Shown here piece by piece: positions 24,545 to 32,194 of a DNA stretch of 37,500 bases (position 1 is its first letter; every line of letters starts with the position of its first letter). The stretch comes from Calothrix sp. MO_167.B12 (GTDB taxonomy: Bacteria > Cyanobacteriota > Cyanobacteriia > Cyanobacteriales > Nostocaceae). The position numbers were made by a program, and so were the translations under genes. The notes under the pieces are model-generated. The model made no database searches, was not told the DNA's origin, and saw only the letters and a list, made by a program, of their open reading frames with translations. The DNA lies in assembly GCA_030066045.1 (NCBI GenBank), contig JASJCJ010000038.1:1-37500 (forward strand). The letters are read 5' to 3'.

Positions 24545-25534
24545 CTAGCCCAAACCAAGTTCTCGTTTGAGTAGGTTAATTGATTTAGTGCCAATATAAT
24601 TTTCACAGCGAATTAGCTTTGGTGGGCGGATAATATCTTCTAGGGCATTGTGTACAGCTGCTTGTACGGCAGCAAAGCTTGATGGATCGGTACAAAAAAT
24701 CACCTGCGCCCGCTTCACAATTGCTTGTAGCTTGTAAGTATCTTTTGGTTGAGCCGTCATCACAAGTAATTCATCTCCCCTCAAACCGTGAAGAATGACC
24801 TCTGTAGCTCTGAGAATACCGGGACTCAGGCTGGCTACACCAATACAACTGTCTTGGGAAAGACCTTTAACTACATCAAATTCTTTGGCGTAATCATAAA
24901 TATCTAGAGGAATTACCCTTACTGCCCGAGGAGCAGCGATCGGTTCCACTTCTCCGATAAAATATCTACTAGTGACTACTGTTGCAGAACTGGTTTGATC
25001 TAGAACAGCAGCTAATTCTTCCATAGCTACTAGTTGGATGGGAATTTGCAAAGATTCTTCCAACTCATAAATCATTAACTCCCCAGCTCCCATATCGGTT
25101 GCTGGTACCGCTACCAGGACTCTGGCACTACAGCGCAAACGCCAGTCAATTTCTGCTAAAAATATTTCTCGCGCCTGATTGAGAGAACAACCTTGGGAAA
25201 GTAATTCATCAATTGCCTGTTGGACTATTTTATATGCTTCGGGATACTTCTGGAAAATGGGGGATTGTAGGCTACTACTACCACCCTCATGCCCTTGGGC
25301 GCGGACATAAATTCCCGAACCAGCAAGACTTTCCACAAAGCCTTCGTCCTCTAACTGGCGATAAACCTTACTAATTGTATTACGATGCAACCCCGTCTGC
25401 ATGGCTAGTGCCCGCGTACTTGGCAACTTATATCCGGGTGGATACTGCCGAGAAGCGATGGCAAACCGAATTTGATTAAACAGCTGGGTTGAAGAAGGAA
25501 TTTCACTATCTGGTTGAATACGGAATTGAAGCAT
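24545..25534 (-). CDS. GntR-family transcriptional regulator
   Basis: 329 residues. The N-terminal winged helix-turn-helix (about 1-75: IPSSTQLFNQIRFAIASRQY, then LPSTRALAMQTGLHRNTISK and YRQLEDEGFVES) is typical GntR. The remaining 220 residues are not the aminotransferase domain of MocR proteins. They look like an alpha/beta ligand-binding domain with alternating hydrophobic strands. The ATG at 25534 is chosen because AGGAG lies eight bases upstream; a TTG two codons earlier is in frame. It diverges from a dienelactone hydrolase gene, and a matched pair of inverted 10-bp boxes lies between them. The effector is unknown. Confidence 0.85.
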   Translation of the reverse strand: MLQFRIQPDSEIPSSTQLFNQIRFAIASRQYPPGYKLPSTRALAMQTGLHRNTISKVYRQLEDEGFVESLAGSGIYVRAQGHEGGSSSLQSPIFQKYPEAYKIVQQAIDELLSQGCSLNQAREIFLAEIDWRLRCSARVLVAVPATDMGAGELMIYELEESLQIPIQLVAMEELAAVLDQTSSATVVTSRYFIGEVEPIAAPRAVRVIPLDIYDYAKEFDVVKGLSQDSCIGVASLSPGILRATEVILHGLRGDELLVMTAQPKDTYKLQAIVKRAQVIFCTDPSSFAAVQAAVHNALEDIIRPPKLIRCENYIGTKSINLLKRELGLG

Positions 25535-25602
25535 CACCAAAACTCCTAAGTGCTATTAGCAGTGTATGACCAGCTGCATCTGCTACCTGTTAGATATTTT
25601 AT

Positions 25603-25612
25603 TTATACCGTG
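25603..25612. promoter_or_regulatory. Candidate GntR operator box 1
   Basis: TTATACCGTG, about 70 bases upstream of the GntR gene. It is the exact reverse complement of box 2 at 25723-25732. Inferred to be a regulator-binding site from the divergent arrangement. Confidence 0.45.
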
Positions 25613-25722
25613 AATGTTGATTTTGACAATTACTCATTTCCCCACATTCATAATTAATTTACGGTGGATAGACAGTATACAGTTACTTTGAGATACTGGC
25701 ATAGTTATATCTAAAATAATTA

Positions 25723-25732
25723 CACGGTATAA
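25723..25732. promoter_or_regulatory. Candidate GntR operator box 2
   Basis: CACGGTATAA, ending 13 bases before the ATG of the dienelactone hydrolase gene, where binding would block translation initiation or the promoter. Perfect inverted copy of box 1, with centres 120 bases apart. Confidence 0.45.
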
Positions 25733-25745
25733 GTAAATAACTATT

Positions 25746-26492
25746 ATGACAGAACTAGCCATCGACACCACAACAGTTAAACTTTCGCAAACTGATGTGA
25801 CAATAGATGCCTATTTAGCCAGACCAACTGCTCCAGGTATTTATCCCGGCATAGTTGTATTACAGGAAATCTTTGGTGTCAATGCTCACATTCGTGAAGT
25901 TACAGAAAAGATTGCTCGTCAAGGTTATGTAGCGATCGCACCAGCATTATACCAGCGTCTAGCTCCTGGTTTTGAAACTGGTTACACTGCCAAAGATATT
26001 GAAATTGGCAAAGAATACAAGGCACGAACCAAAGCGTCGGAGTTATTAAGGGATATTCAAGTTGCAATCGATTACCTCAAAACCCTACCCCAGGTAAGTA
26101 AAAATGGTTTTGGTTGTATCGGTTTTTGCTTTGGCGGTCATGTAACATATCTTGCTGCTACCCTACCAGATATGAAAGCTGCTGCCTCCTTTTATGGGGC
26201 TGGGATTGCCACCAATACCCCTGGAGGAGGGGCTGCCACCATTACCCGTACCCCAGACATTCAAGGCACTCTCTACGCCTTTTTTGGCATGGAAGATGCC
26301 AGCATTCCAGCAGAGGAAGTTAACCAAATTGAGGCAGAGTTAAAAAAATACAATATTCCCCACCGCGTGTTTCGCTACGATGGAGCTGACCACGGATTTT
26401 TTTGCGATCATCGTGCCAGCTATAATCCAGTAGCCACTGCTGATGCTTGGGAACAGGTAAAACAATTATTTACCCAATTACAGGCATCTTAA
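25746..26492 (+). CDS. Dienelactone hydrolase family protein
   Basis: 248 residues, the usual size. The family has an alpha/beta hydrolase fold with a Cys nucleophile and includes carboxymethylenebutenolidase, which opens dienelactones in aromatic degradation. Visible are Cys128 in GFCFGG, Asp184 in GMEDASIP, His216 in ADHGFFCDHR, and the conserved Glu41 in LQEIFGVN. It has no signal peptide. In cyanobacteria the physiological substrate is unknown. Its promoter region is shared with the divergent GntR regulator, which probably controls it. Confidence 0.88.
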   Translation: MTELAIDTTTVKLSQTDVTIDAYLARPTAPGIYPGIVVLQEIFGVNAHIREVTEKIARQGYVAIAPALYQRLAPGFETGYTAKDIEIGKEYKARTKASELLRDIQVAIDYLKTLPQVSKNGFGCIGFCFGGHVTYLAATLPDMKAAASFYGAGIATNTPGGGAATITRTPDIQGTLYAFFGMEDASIPAEEVNQIEAELKKYNIPHRVFRYDGADHGFFCDHRASYNPVATADAWEQVKQLFTQLQAS

Positions 26493-26641
26493 GGCTATAT
26501 TTTGATCTGAGGTTAAGATACTGAAAAGCAAGGAGAACGGAGAATTTATACCAATAATCCCAGAGGCAGCATTTTCACCTGGAAATTTGTCTCAAGGACA
26601 AGGTTAAAAATTTTTCTTTTTATTTCCCCTTGAGTGATTAA

Positions 26642-26744
26642 ATATTGGAAATTCTCTGCCAATATCCAAACATACCCATTTCATCCCTACAGGGTGGGGA
26701 CTACCATAGAGGTTGAACAAATATCTATTTTGTCAATACCTCTA
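26642..26744 (+). promoter_or_regulatory. Structured leader of the S1-like gene
   Basis: Two stem-loops lie before the ATG at 26770: ATATTGG/CCAATAT (26642-26648 and 26659-26665), and TAGAGGT/ACCTCTA (26707-26713 and 26738-26744). The second holds an inner ACAAA/TTTGT pairing. No clear ribosome-binding site precedes the start. Autoregulation through the leader is known for S1 genes elsewhere; here it is only a possibility. Confidence 0.35.
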
Positions 26745-26769
26745 ACATAAAAATATATATTCAAACATC

Positions 26770-27678
26770 ATGAATTCCGAAGCGAACATCTCTCAAACAG
26801 ACAATTCGTCCTTTAGCATGGACGACTTTGCCAAAGCCCTAGAACAGCACGACTACCATTTTCAGAAAGGAGAGGTAGTTAGAGGTAAGGTATTCCAATT
26901 AGATCCTGATGGTGCGTATGTGGATATTGGTGGCAAATCATCAGCTTTTATCCCCCGTGACGAGGCTTCTTTGAGGACTGTAACTGATATATCTGAAGTA
27001 TTGCCTCTAGATGAAGAGTTAGACTTTTTAATTATCCGGGAACAGGATGCAGAAGGGCAAGTTACCCTTTCCCGGCGACAGTTAGAAATTCAACACATTT
27101 GGGAAAAATTAGGGCAGATGCAGGAAGATTCCCAAACAGTAGCAGTTCGGGTGACTGGGGTGAATAAAGGTGGTGTAACTATTAACGTTCAAGGGTTGCG
27201 GGGATTTATTCCCCGATCGCACCTGATAGAGAGGGATAATTTAGAAGGGTTAATTGGGCAAACTCTCACCGTGGGCTTTTTGGAAGTTAACCGCAGCACC
27301 AAAAAACTGATACTTTCTCAACGATTGGCTACTCGTTCCGCAAGTTTCAGTTTGTTAGAAATTGGTCAGTTGGTGTCAGGCAAGGTAAGTGGGATTAAAC
27401 CTTTTGGGGTATTTGTAGATATTGAAGGCATGAGTGCCTTACTCCACATCAAGCAGATTAGCCAAAAGTTTATTGAAAATTTGGAACAGGTGTTTCAAAT
27501 TGGCCAGCCTTTGAAAGCTGTAATTATAGACTTAGATGAGGGTAAAGGTAGGATTGCTCTTTCTACCAGGGTGTTGGAAAATTTCCCTGGAGAAATGCTA
27601 GAAAATATGGATGAGTTGATGAGTTCGGCAGAAGCCCGTGCAGAACGAGCGAGAAACAAATCATCCGAACAAAGTTAG
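26770..27678 (+). CDS. Short S1-domain RNA-binding protein (ribosomal protein S1 homologue)
   Basis: 302 residues with three S1 (OB-fold) domains at about 36-105, 120-185 and 200-272. Recurring signatures are VVRGKVFQLDPDGAYVDIGG, VNKGGVTINVQGLRGFIP and VSGKVSGIKPFGVFVDIEG. Cyanobacteria have a main S1 of about 330 residues and a second shorter S1-like protein. Length and the divergent first domain suit the second type (S1 homologue B), but this is not certain. S1 proteins bind mRNA leaders and help ribosome recruitment. It is monocistronic here. Confidence 0.85.
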   Translation: MNSEANISQTDNSSFSMDDFAKALEQHDYHFQKGEVVRGKVFQLDPDGAYVDIGGKSSAFIPRDEASLRTVTDISEVLPLDEELDFLIIREQDAEGQVTLSRRQLEIQHIWEKLGQMQEDSQTVAVRVTGVNKGGVTINVQGLRGFIPRSHLIERDNLEGLIGQTLTVGFLEVNRSTKKLILSQRLATRSASFSLLEIGQLVSGKVSGIKPFGVFVDIEGMSALLHIKQISQKFIENLEQVFQIGQPLKAVIIDLDEGKGRIALSTRVLENFPGEMLENMDELMSSAEARAERARNKSSEQS

Positions 27679-27684
27679 GAGTTT

Positions 27685-27708
27685 GTAGGGGCGCAATGCT
27701 TGCGCCCT
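27685..27708. repeat. Dispersed hairpin repeat
   Basis: TTGTAG followed by a perfect 8-bp stem GGGCGCAA-TGC-TTGCGCCC, just after the S1-like gene. A degenerate neighbour starts near 27722 (TTGGGGCGCGAAGAGCTTGC). No T-run follows, so a terminator role is unproven. The rest up to 27955 shows nothing else. Confidence 0.55.
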
Positions 27709-27955
27709 AGAGGATTTAGTTGGGGCGCGAAGAGCTTGCATCCTAGAGTAATGAGCAGTTAATAGTATTTTTGACAACAACAACTTATACCAATTTGAAA
27801 AAGAAACAATCCGTTGGTAAAAATGATTGCGACAGATGGCAGTCTGAAAAGCTTATACAGTAGCTCTTGCACAATCTAAAATCCAAAATAGTATTATAGG
27901 CAAAGGTTTAAGGAGCGTTAAAATAATTGAGTATTAAGAATAAACATAAAAACTG

Positions 27956-28159
27956 ATGAAAATCAAAGCAATTATTCATCTGGCAGAGGAAGGTGGTTTT
28001 TGGGCAGAAGTTCCAGCACTTCCTGGTTGCATAACTGAGGGTGACACAATGGAGGAAGTATTAGCAAATTTAAAAGATGCAATTGAAGGATGGCTAGAAG
28101 TTGCAAATAATACTCACTCGCTTGAATCAAATGCTCAAATCGTTGAGATTGCGGTATGA
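27956..28159 (+). CDS. hicB: HicB-family antitoxin
   Basis: 67 residues with the compact HicB fold: an N-terminal strand KIKAIIHLAEEGGFWAEVPA, the hallmark LPGCITEGDTMEEVLANLKD and an amphipathic helix ending in AIEGWLE. HicB proteins bind and neutralise HicA mRNA interferases. This is the short form without an obvious C-terminal DNA-binding domain. The stop overlaps the hicA start (ATGA at 28156-28159), so the two are translationally coupled. The order hicB then hicA is the reverse of the classical E. coli hicAB. Confidence 0.88.
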   Translation: MKIKAIIHLAEEGGFWAEVPALPGCITEGDTMEEVLANLKDAIEGWLEVANNTHSLESNAQIVEIAV

Positions 28160-28362
28160 AATCAATCTCCGGGAAACAATTATGTAAAATTATCGAGCAG
28201 CGAGGCTGGATTTTGCAGAGAATTACAGGCAGTCATCACATCTACCAAAATCCTGATTTTAATAAAATACTTTCAATTCCCGTACATAAAAATAAGGATT
28301 TAAAAGTTGGAACTTTAAAAGCATTAATGAAAATTGCTGATTTAACTGAAGAAGATTTATGA
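28156..28362 (+). CDS. hicA: HicA-family mRNA interferase toxin
   Basis: 68 residues, double-stranded RNA-binding-like fold. HicA cleaves mRNA without ribosomes and arrests translation when free of HicB. The active-site His lies in TGSHHIYQNP (about residues 24-33), preceded by KIIEQRGWILQR, and followed by the conserved IPVHKNKDLKVGTLKALMK. It overlaps hicB by four bases. It opens the accessory segment that continues with the helicase and the methyltransferase. Confidence 0.88.
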   Translation: MKSISGKQLCKIIEQRGWILQRITGSHHIYQNPDFNKILSIPVHKNKDLKVGTLKALMKIADLTEEDL

Positions 28363-28364
28363 TT

Positions 28365-28388
28365 ACACCGCCATCATGTCAGAATTTA
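28365..28388 (-). pseudogene. 24-bp footprint of the SF1 helicase gene
   Basis: Three bases after the hicA stop, 23 of 24 bases match positions 29086-29109 inside the downstream helicase gene (codons for KFWHDGG), in the same orientation. The only difference would change the Trp codon TGG to TGA. It looks like a remnant of a duplication or of a recombination endpoint. Confidence 0.6.
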
Positions 28389-28811
28389 CAATAACTTAGT
28401 CCAAGGCTGTTAGAACAAGAATGAAATCTCGTGCTTTGATTTTCTCAATCCTAGTATTTTTCTCTATGTAATATTTTTCCTGATTTTACTATTTTATCTA
28501 CGAAATAACACTTAGAGAGCTAAATGTTATTTTACGGAGTAAAATATGGAAAATAAAAAATGGCCAGGCAAAAAAGTGTGCAGTGCTATTGTTACAATGC
28601 AAGAATAATTGCCATATTTTAGATACTATTCTTTCTCCTGAAGATATATATTGTTATGTGAGTATTAATAAGTATACGTAATCAATATGCAACTAATGAT
28701 TGCTTAATTAATCGATAAAACACAAAAGCGCAAAGAACAGCTTTGCGTCTACCTTGCAGGAAGCCACTCCGTGTCTAATGCGCCTTTGCGTGAGAAGTCA
28801 ATCAAAATTCC
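28389..28811. other. Intergenic region with a hairpin and a possible 20-codon ORF
   Basis: A 13-bp stem with one mismatch (AAATAACACTTAG/CTAAATGTTATTT, 28503-28532, loop AGAG) lies just before GGAG and an ATG at 28546. That ATG opens a 20-codon frame ending at 28608 (MENKKWPGKKV...). Near 28737-28795 is a hairpin CGCAAAG/CTTTGCG and a segment GAAGCCACTCCGTGTCTA, related to the insert of the STRR arrays at 1.95 and 4.05 kb. No longer gene is present. Confidence 0.4.
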
Positions 28812-30998
28812 CTAAACCTCTTCACCATCGCCAATATCGCGCTTCGGCTGACGCTTATAGGTAAAAGTAAAAGTATCACCACTCGCCATCACTTTCCGTA
28901 TTTCCTCGTACATGGGATAATTACCCACACCAGTTAAACTAGCCCAACCCCGTGCCCTAGTTAAAGCCACAAACAACTGGTTACGGAAACTAACATCACC
29001 CTCATTACGGGCAATGCGATCGCAACCTACAATATAAACCATATCAGCTTCATGTCCCTTAGCACGAGTAATCCGGGAAACTGTAACACCGCCATCATGC
29101 CAGAATTTATTGGGATTGCGATCGGGATATTTAGGATGTAAATCATTTATACTCAAAGCTGTGGGAATATAAATATCTATTTCCCCATCCATCAAAAACC
29201 TAGCAACTTCCATTTCTAATTCCATTGCTTCGGAGTTAGCACCCAAAACCAGCACTAAAATATCTCGACTAGGGTTTAACCCATCATCAACAATGTTATG
29301 CATAATATTCTCTGCCAAAGCTTTAAACTCTTCTTGGCGAGAACTATAGGTGTTAAATTCTAAGACTGGTTCGCCCCAAAGTTCAGGAATTGGATTCGGG
29401 GAATATTCTGGGGGACGCTGTATAGTAATTGATTTACCCACTTGGCGAAAGTCCCCCTGGACTTCATAGCCAATTTTGTTCCAATCTTTCTTATTAGTAA
29501 TACCAGAAACCATTCCCTCTGGACGTAGTAAACCCATGCCAATGGCGTGTGCTGCGGTGATAATTGGTCCAGGGGTGCGGTAACAATGACGCATGACTTC
29601 CGAACGCTTGATACCTCCTGGATATTGGGGTTGTTTGGATAGTAAATTACTTAACTCCTCCCCAAATACTTCTTTTGCTTTGGGTACTACTAAATTATCC
29701 AGGCTTTGAGCTTCATCATAAACCCAAATTAAGCGTCTCTCTTGGGGTTTATCCTCGCTTACAGGGCGCAAAGCTTGATAAGCCATCCAATATATCGCTT
29801 GCTTATCCTGGTACTTTAAATCCTCTTCTGACACCAAATCCTGACCTTCATCAATCAAGATTGCATCAAACATCGGCTCAATTTCAATCTCTTCCAATAG
29901 CCGCTTGCTTAAGTCTATTAATCCCTGTTTGGGCTGTCTTTCATTGGTATCATTGAGAGTTCCCCGTCTTTTACCGTGGCAGTCGCAAATTGTTCCGTAT
30001 AAACCCGGTTGTTCTTTTGCACCCCAAGCATGAAATACGCGCAATTTCTGGTTTGTTTCTGGGTCATAATGTAGTTCGCCACCACTAAAACGGCGTATCC
30101 ATCGATCCAATAAACCAATCATTAAATCGTATAGAGAACGGGTGAAAAACACTAAAGCAATATCCCAATCTGGATGCTTGAGGTGCATATGCGCTGCTTT
30201 TTGACATAGCAGTACGGTTTTCCCAGAGCCTGCAATCCCACGAATTCGCTGGGGACCAGGAGGAATTTCTTTACCAATATGTTCTTGCTGTAAATCGATG
30301 TCATACAGGCTTTGGCGCAAAGCATCTATGATATTGGCGCGGCTTTTACCTGTGGTGGAGACTTTAGCACGGTTCGGTTTGCGTAGTACTGGAGTTCCAC
30401 TAATCACAGACAGGAGTAATTCCCAGTCTTTATCTTCTAAGTTTTCTCCGGGAACTAGGGGAGAGATTTGTTGTATTGTTTCTAACAAGCCAGCGTTACC
30501 CAACTGGTCTTGAAAAATGATATTAGAGGAATTAGGTAATTGGTCAAAACCTTTTTGTTGCCATTGTTCTTGGGTAATCAGAGGTAATGCAACGATGGCT
30601 CTACCTGTAATTTTACGCCAAATTGCCGGTTCCCTATCGGCATATGCAATCAATGCTCGCAATTGATGGGCTGCGTTTTCATTGGGGTTAGCTGCTGGAG
30701 TCTGAAAGTTTTGCAGTTGCCAATTTTCATCATTGATAGTGTCAATTTGCTCAATGGTAACTGGCATCACCTCAATGACCACTAAACCAAATTCCCGGTC
30801 TGCAATCAAGATATCAGGCTCTTTGCGTACTTCTCCAACCTGGGAAAAAATTGGATAACGCCAGTAACCGATACAGCTTCTGTCTGCAAAAGCACTACGA
30901 ATAGCATCCCAAACCTTCTGTTCCCTCTCCTCAGTACCAGCTTGTAGAGGCTCGGTGGTAATAAATTTGCTTCCCTGTTCTTCCATTCCAACAGTCAT
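28812..30998 (-). CDS. SF1 (UvrD-like) helicase with N-terminal NERD-like domain
   Basis: 728 residues from the ATG at 30998, which has AAAGG upstream; a TTG at 31109 would add a Leu/Ile-rich stretch of doubtful reality. The N-terminus (about 20-85) resembles the nuclease-related NERD domain: EEREQKVWDAIRSAF, then EPDILI and FGLVVIEVM. The position after VIEV that is usually Lys in such E-x-K motifs is Met78. The helicase core has Walker A GIAGSGKT (254-261), motif II DEGQD (383-387) and motif VI VALTRAR (677-683). Such proteins act on DNA in repair or phage defence. It is flanked by hicBA and an intein-bearing methyltransferase. Whether the NERD part cuts DNA is doubtful. Confidence 0.85.
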   Translation of the reverse strand: MTVGMEEQGSKFITTEPLQAGTEEREQKVWDAIRSAFADRSCIGYWRYPIFSQVGEVRKEPDILIADREFGLVVIEVMPVTIEQIDTINDENWQLQNFQTPAANPNENAAHQLRALIAYADREPAIWRKITGRAIVALPLITQEQWQQKGFDQLPNSSNIIFQDQLGNAGLLETIQQISPLVPGENLEDKDWELLLSVISGTPVLRKPNRAKVSTTGKSRANIIDALRQSLYDIDLQQEHIGKEIPPGPQRIRGIAGSGKTVLLCQKAAHMHLKHPDWDIALVFFTRSLYDLMIGLLDRWIRRFSGGELHYDPETNQKLRVFHAWGAKEQPGLYGTICDCHGKRRGTLNDTNERQPKQGLIDLSKRLLEEIEIEPMFDAILIDEGQDLVSEEDLKYQDKQAIYWMAYQALRPVSEDKPQERRLIWVYDEAQSLDNLVVPKAKEVFGEELSNLLSKQPQYPGGIKRSEVMRHCYRTPGPIITAAHAIGMGLLRPEGMVSGITNKKDWNKIGYEVQGDFRQVGKSITIQRPPEYSPNPIPELWGEPVLEFNTYSSRQEEFKALAENIMHNIVDDGLNPSRDILVLVLGANSEAMELEMEVARFLMDGEIDIYIPTALSINDLHPKYPDRNPNKFWHDGGVTVSRITRAKGHEADMVYIVGCDRIARNEGDVSFRNQLFVALTRARGWASLTGVGNYPMYEEIRKVMASGDTFTFTYKRQPKRDIGDGEEV

Positions 30999-31208
30999 TT
31001 TCAGCCTTTCTATTAAATTTTTTAACAGTATTTTTAATAAAGCCAATCTAGCACTGAGTATATGGTGTCTAACAGTGAATATATACGGATAGATAAGACT
31101 AATAATCAACTATTTATTTAAGTAAATATTCTCTACCTCAATATGTATATATGTTGTATCTATTACTGAAAGTGTTCGATAAATAAGTAATTAAAATCTT
31201 TATGAGTT

Positions 31209-31333
31209 CAGGACTTACGCAATTGTCACAATCGGTAATTGGTGCGTGATGTTACAAGTCTGATTGCTACGTTCAAATATTCTCGCAACGTCACGCACCC
31301 TACAGAAAAAATATGCCAGTTGCGTAAGTCCTA
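31209..31333 (-). mobile_element. 125-bp MITE, copy 2 (reverse orientation)
   Basis: Reverse complement of the element at 4126-4250, same length, 11 differences by hand alignment. Terminal repeats are AGGACTTACGCAA (31210-31222) and its complement (31320-31332). It is flanked by a perfect 5-bp direct repeat GAGTT (31204-31208 and 31334-31338), different from the ACTTT at copy 1, so each insertion duplicated its own target. It lies between the helicase start and the small membrane-protein gene, and no ORF is inside. Confidence 0.9.
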
Positions 31334-31422
31334 GAGTTATTTGACTTATATTTTCGCAGTTAAAAAAGTTGTTTATCGGGACTACATTCAGCCTTAAACA
31401 AATGCCAGAGAAATAATAATTG

Positions 31423-31950
31423 TTATGATTGATGATAATTACCTTTTGATACAGATGTTCTAGCTTTGTTTGGTAATGGTGGATGTGCCCCGTTCGTTTT
31501 AGGAATTGCCAGAGTGTTGATTTGACGCCTAATCTTTAAAACTGTCTGTCTGAACTGTTCAACACTTTCTGTTTTTTTATGAAATAAAATTAGACTCACG
31601 CTCGACGTGTAAATAATAACCCAACGCTGCTTAATTATAAAAAAGAGAATTATAAAAATGATTCCGATAAAGTAAGCAAATAAAGTGAAGATGCCTAAAC
31701 CAAGTAACCACCACAGACGACCTTCTGCTATTTCTATTGATTGAACCTCCGAAATGGGTGTGAAAATTTCTTTTTTTTCTAAACCATAAGCTAAATTAAT
31801 ATTAGTTTTTATCAGGTCACCAACTACTATAATTTTTATTTTTGATCTCCCACTAGCTGGAACAATAAAATTTCCCAAAACTACACCTGGTCTACCATTA
31901 ATTTCTAAAAATGGTTGACTCGAACTGCTACTTTTTAAGCTAGATTGCAT
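31423..31950 (-). CDS. Uncharacterised membrane protein, PH-like
   Basis: 175 residues. An N-terminal Ser-rich segment is followed by a strand-rich part (about 15-75, PGVVLGNFIVPASGRSKIKI). Two adjacent hydrophobic helices span about 83-108 (WWLLGLGIFTLFAYFIGIIF), and a short strand/helix unit follows (VIIYTSSVSLILFHKKTESV). The pattern of split beta regions around a membrane hairpin, with a closing helix (VEQFRQTVLKIRRQ), resembles bacterial PH-like/DUF6232-type proteins, but this is a tentative match. The ATG at 31950 has AGGA about nine bases upstream. It lies between the helicase and the methyltransferase, same strand. Function unknown. Confidence 0.65.
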   Translation of the reverse strand: MQSSLKSSSSSQPFLEINGRPGVVLGNFIVPASGRSKIKIIVVGDLIKTNINLAYGLEKKEIFTPISEVQSIEIAEGRLWWLLGLGIFTLFAYFIGIIFIILFFIIKQRWVIIYTSSVSLILFHKKTESVEQFRQTVLKIRRQINTLAIPKTNGAHPPLPNKARTSVSKGNYHQS

Positions 31951-32008
31951 TAGTTTAATTTCCTGAAAATAACCGCCCTTGATTTATAAATATTGAAGGG
32001 CTTTATTC

Positions 32009-32141
32009 ATGAACCTATCCCACTATTCTAAAAATGCTTATTTGCTGGAGGAAAATTTTCCTGAAAGGCTTGATTTTTCGTTTTTATCTTTAACAATATT
32101 TGGGCTTTTCAGCAAAAATATTATTAGTGGGATAGGTTCAT
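32009..32141. mobile_element. 133-bp MITE-like element with 17-bp terminal inverted repeats
   Basis: Perfect 17-bp inverted repeats ATGAACCTATCCCACTA (32009-32025) and its complement (32125-32141) bound a 133-base AT-rich element. The interior holds a 14-bp palindrome AGGAAAATTTTCCT (32049-32062). A 60-codon plus-strand frame starts inside the left repeat, but it has no family resemblance and is taken as spurious. No clear target duplication is seen beyond the repeat ends. It lies 54 bases past the methyltransferase stop. Confidence 0.7.
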
Positions 32142-32194
32142 ATAATTACCAAAAAATTATCCTAGATAACAATCTAGATATAGAAAAATAAAAA

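Noticed and set aside
24008-24570. Two plus-strand ORFs in the GC-rich repeat block
   Set aside because: Built from palindromic repeats, no start signals, no protein-like composition.
32009-32191. 60-codon plus-strand ORF
   Set aside because: It starts inside the terminal inverted repeat of the 133-bp element and runs through its palindromes; no family resemblance.
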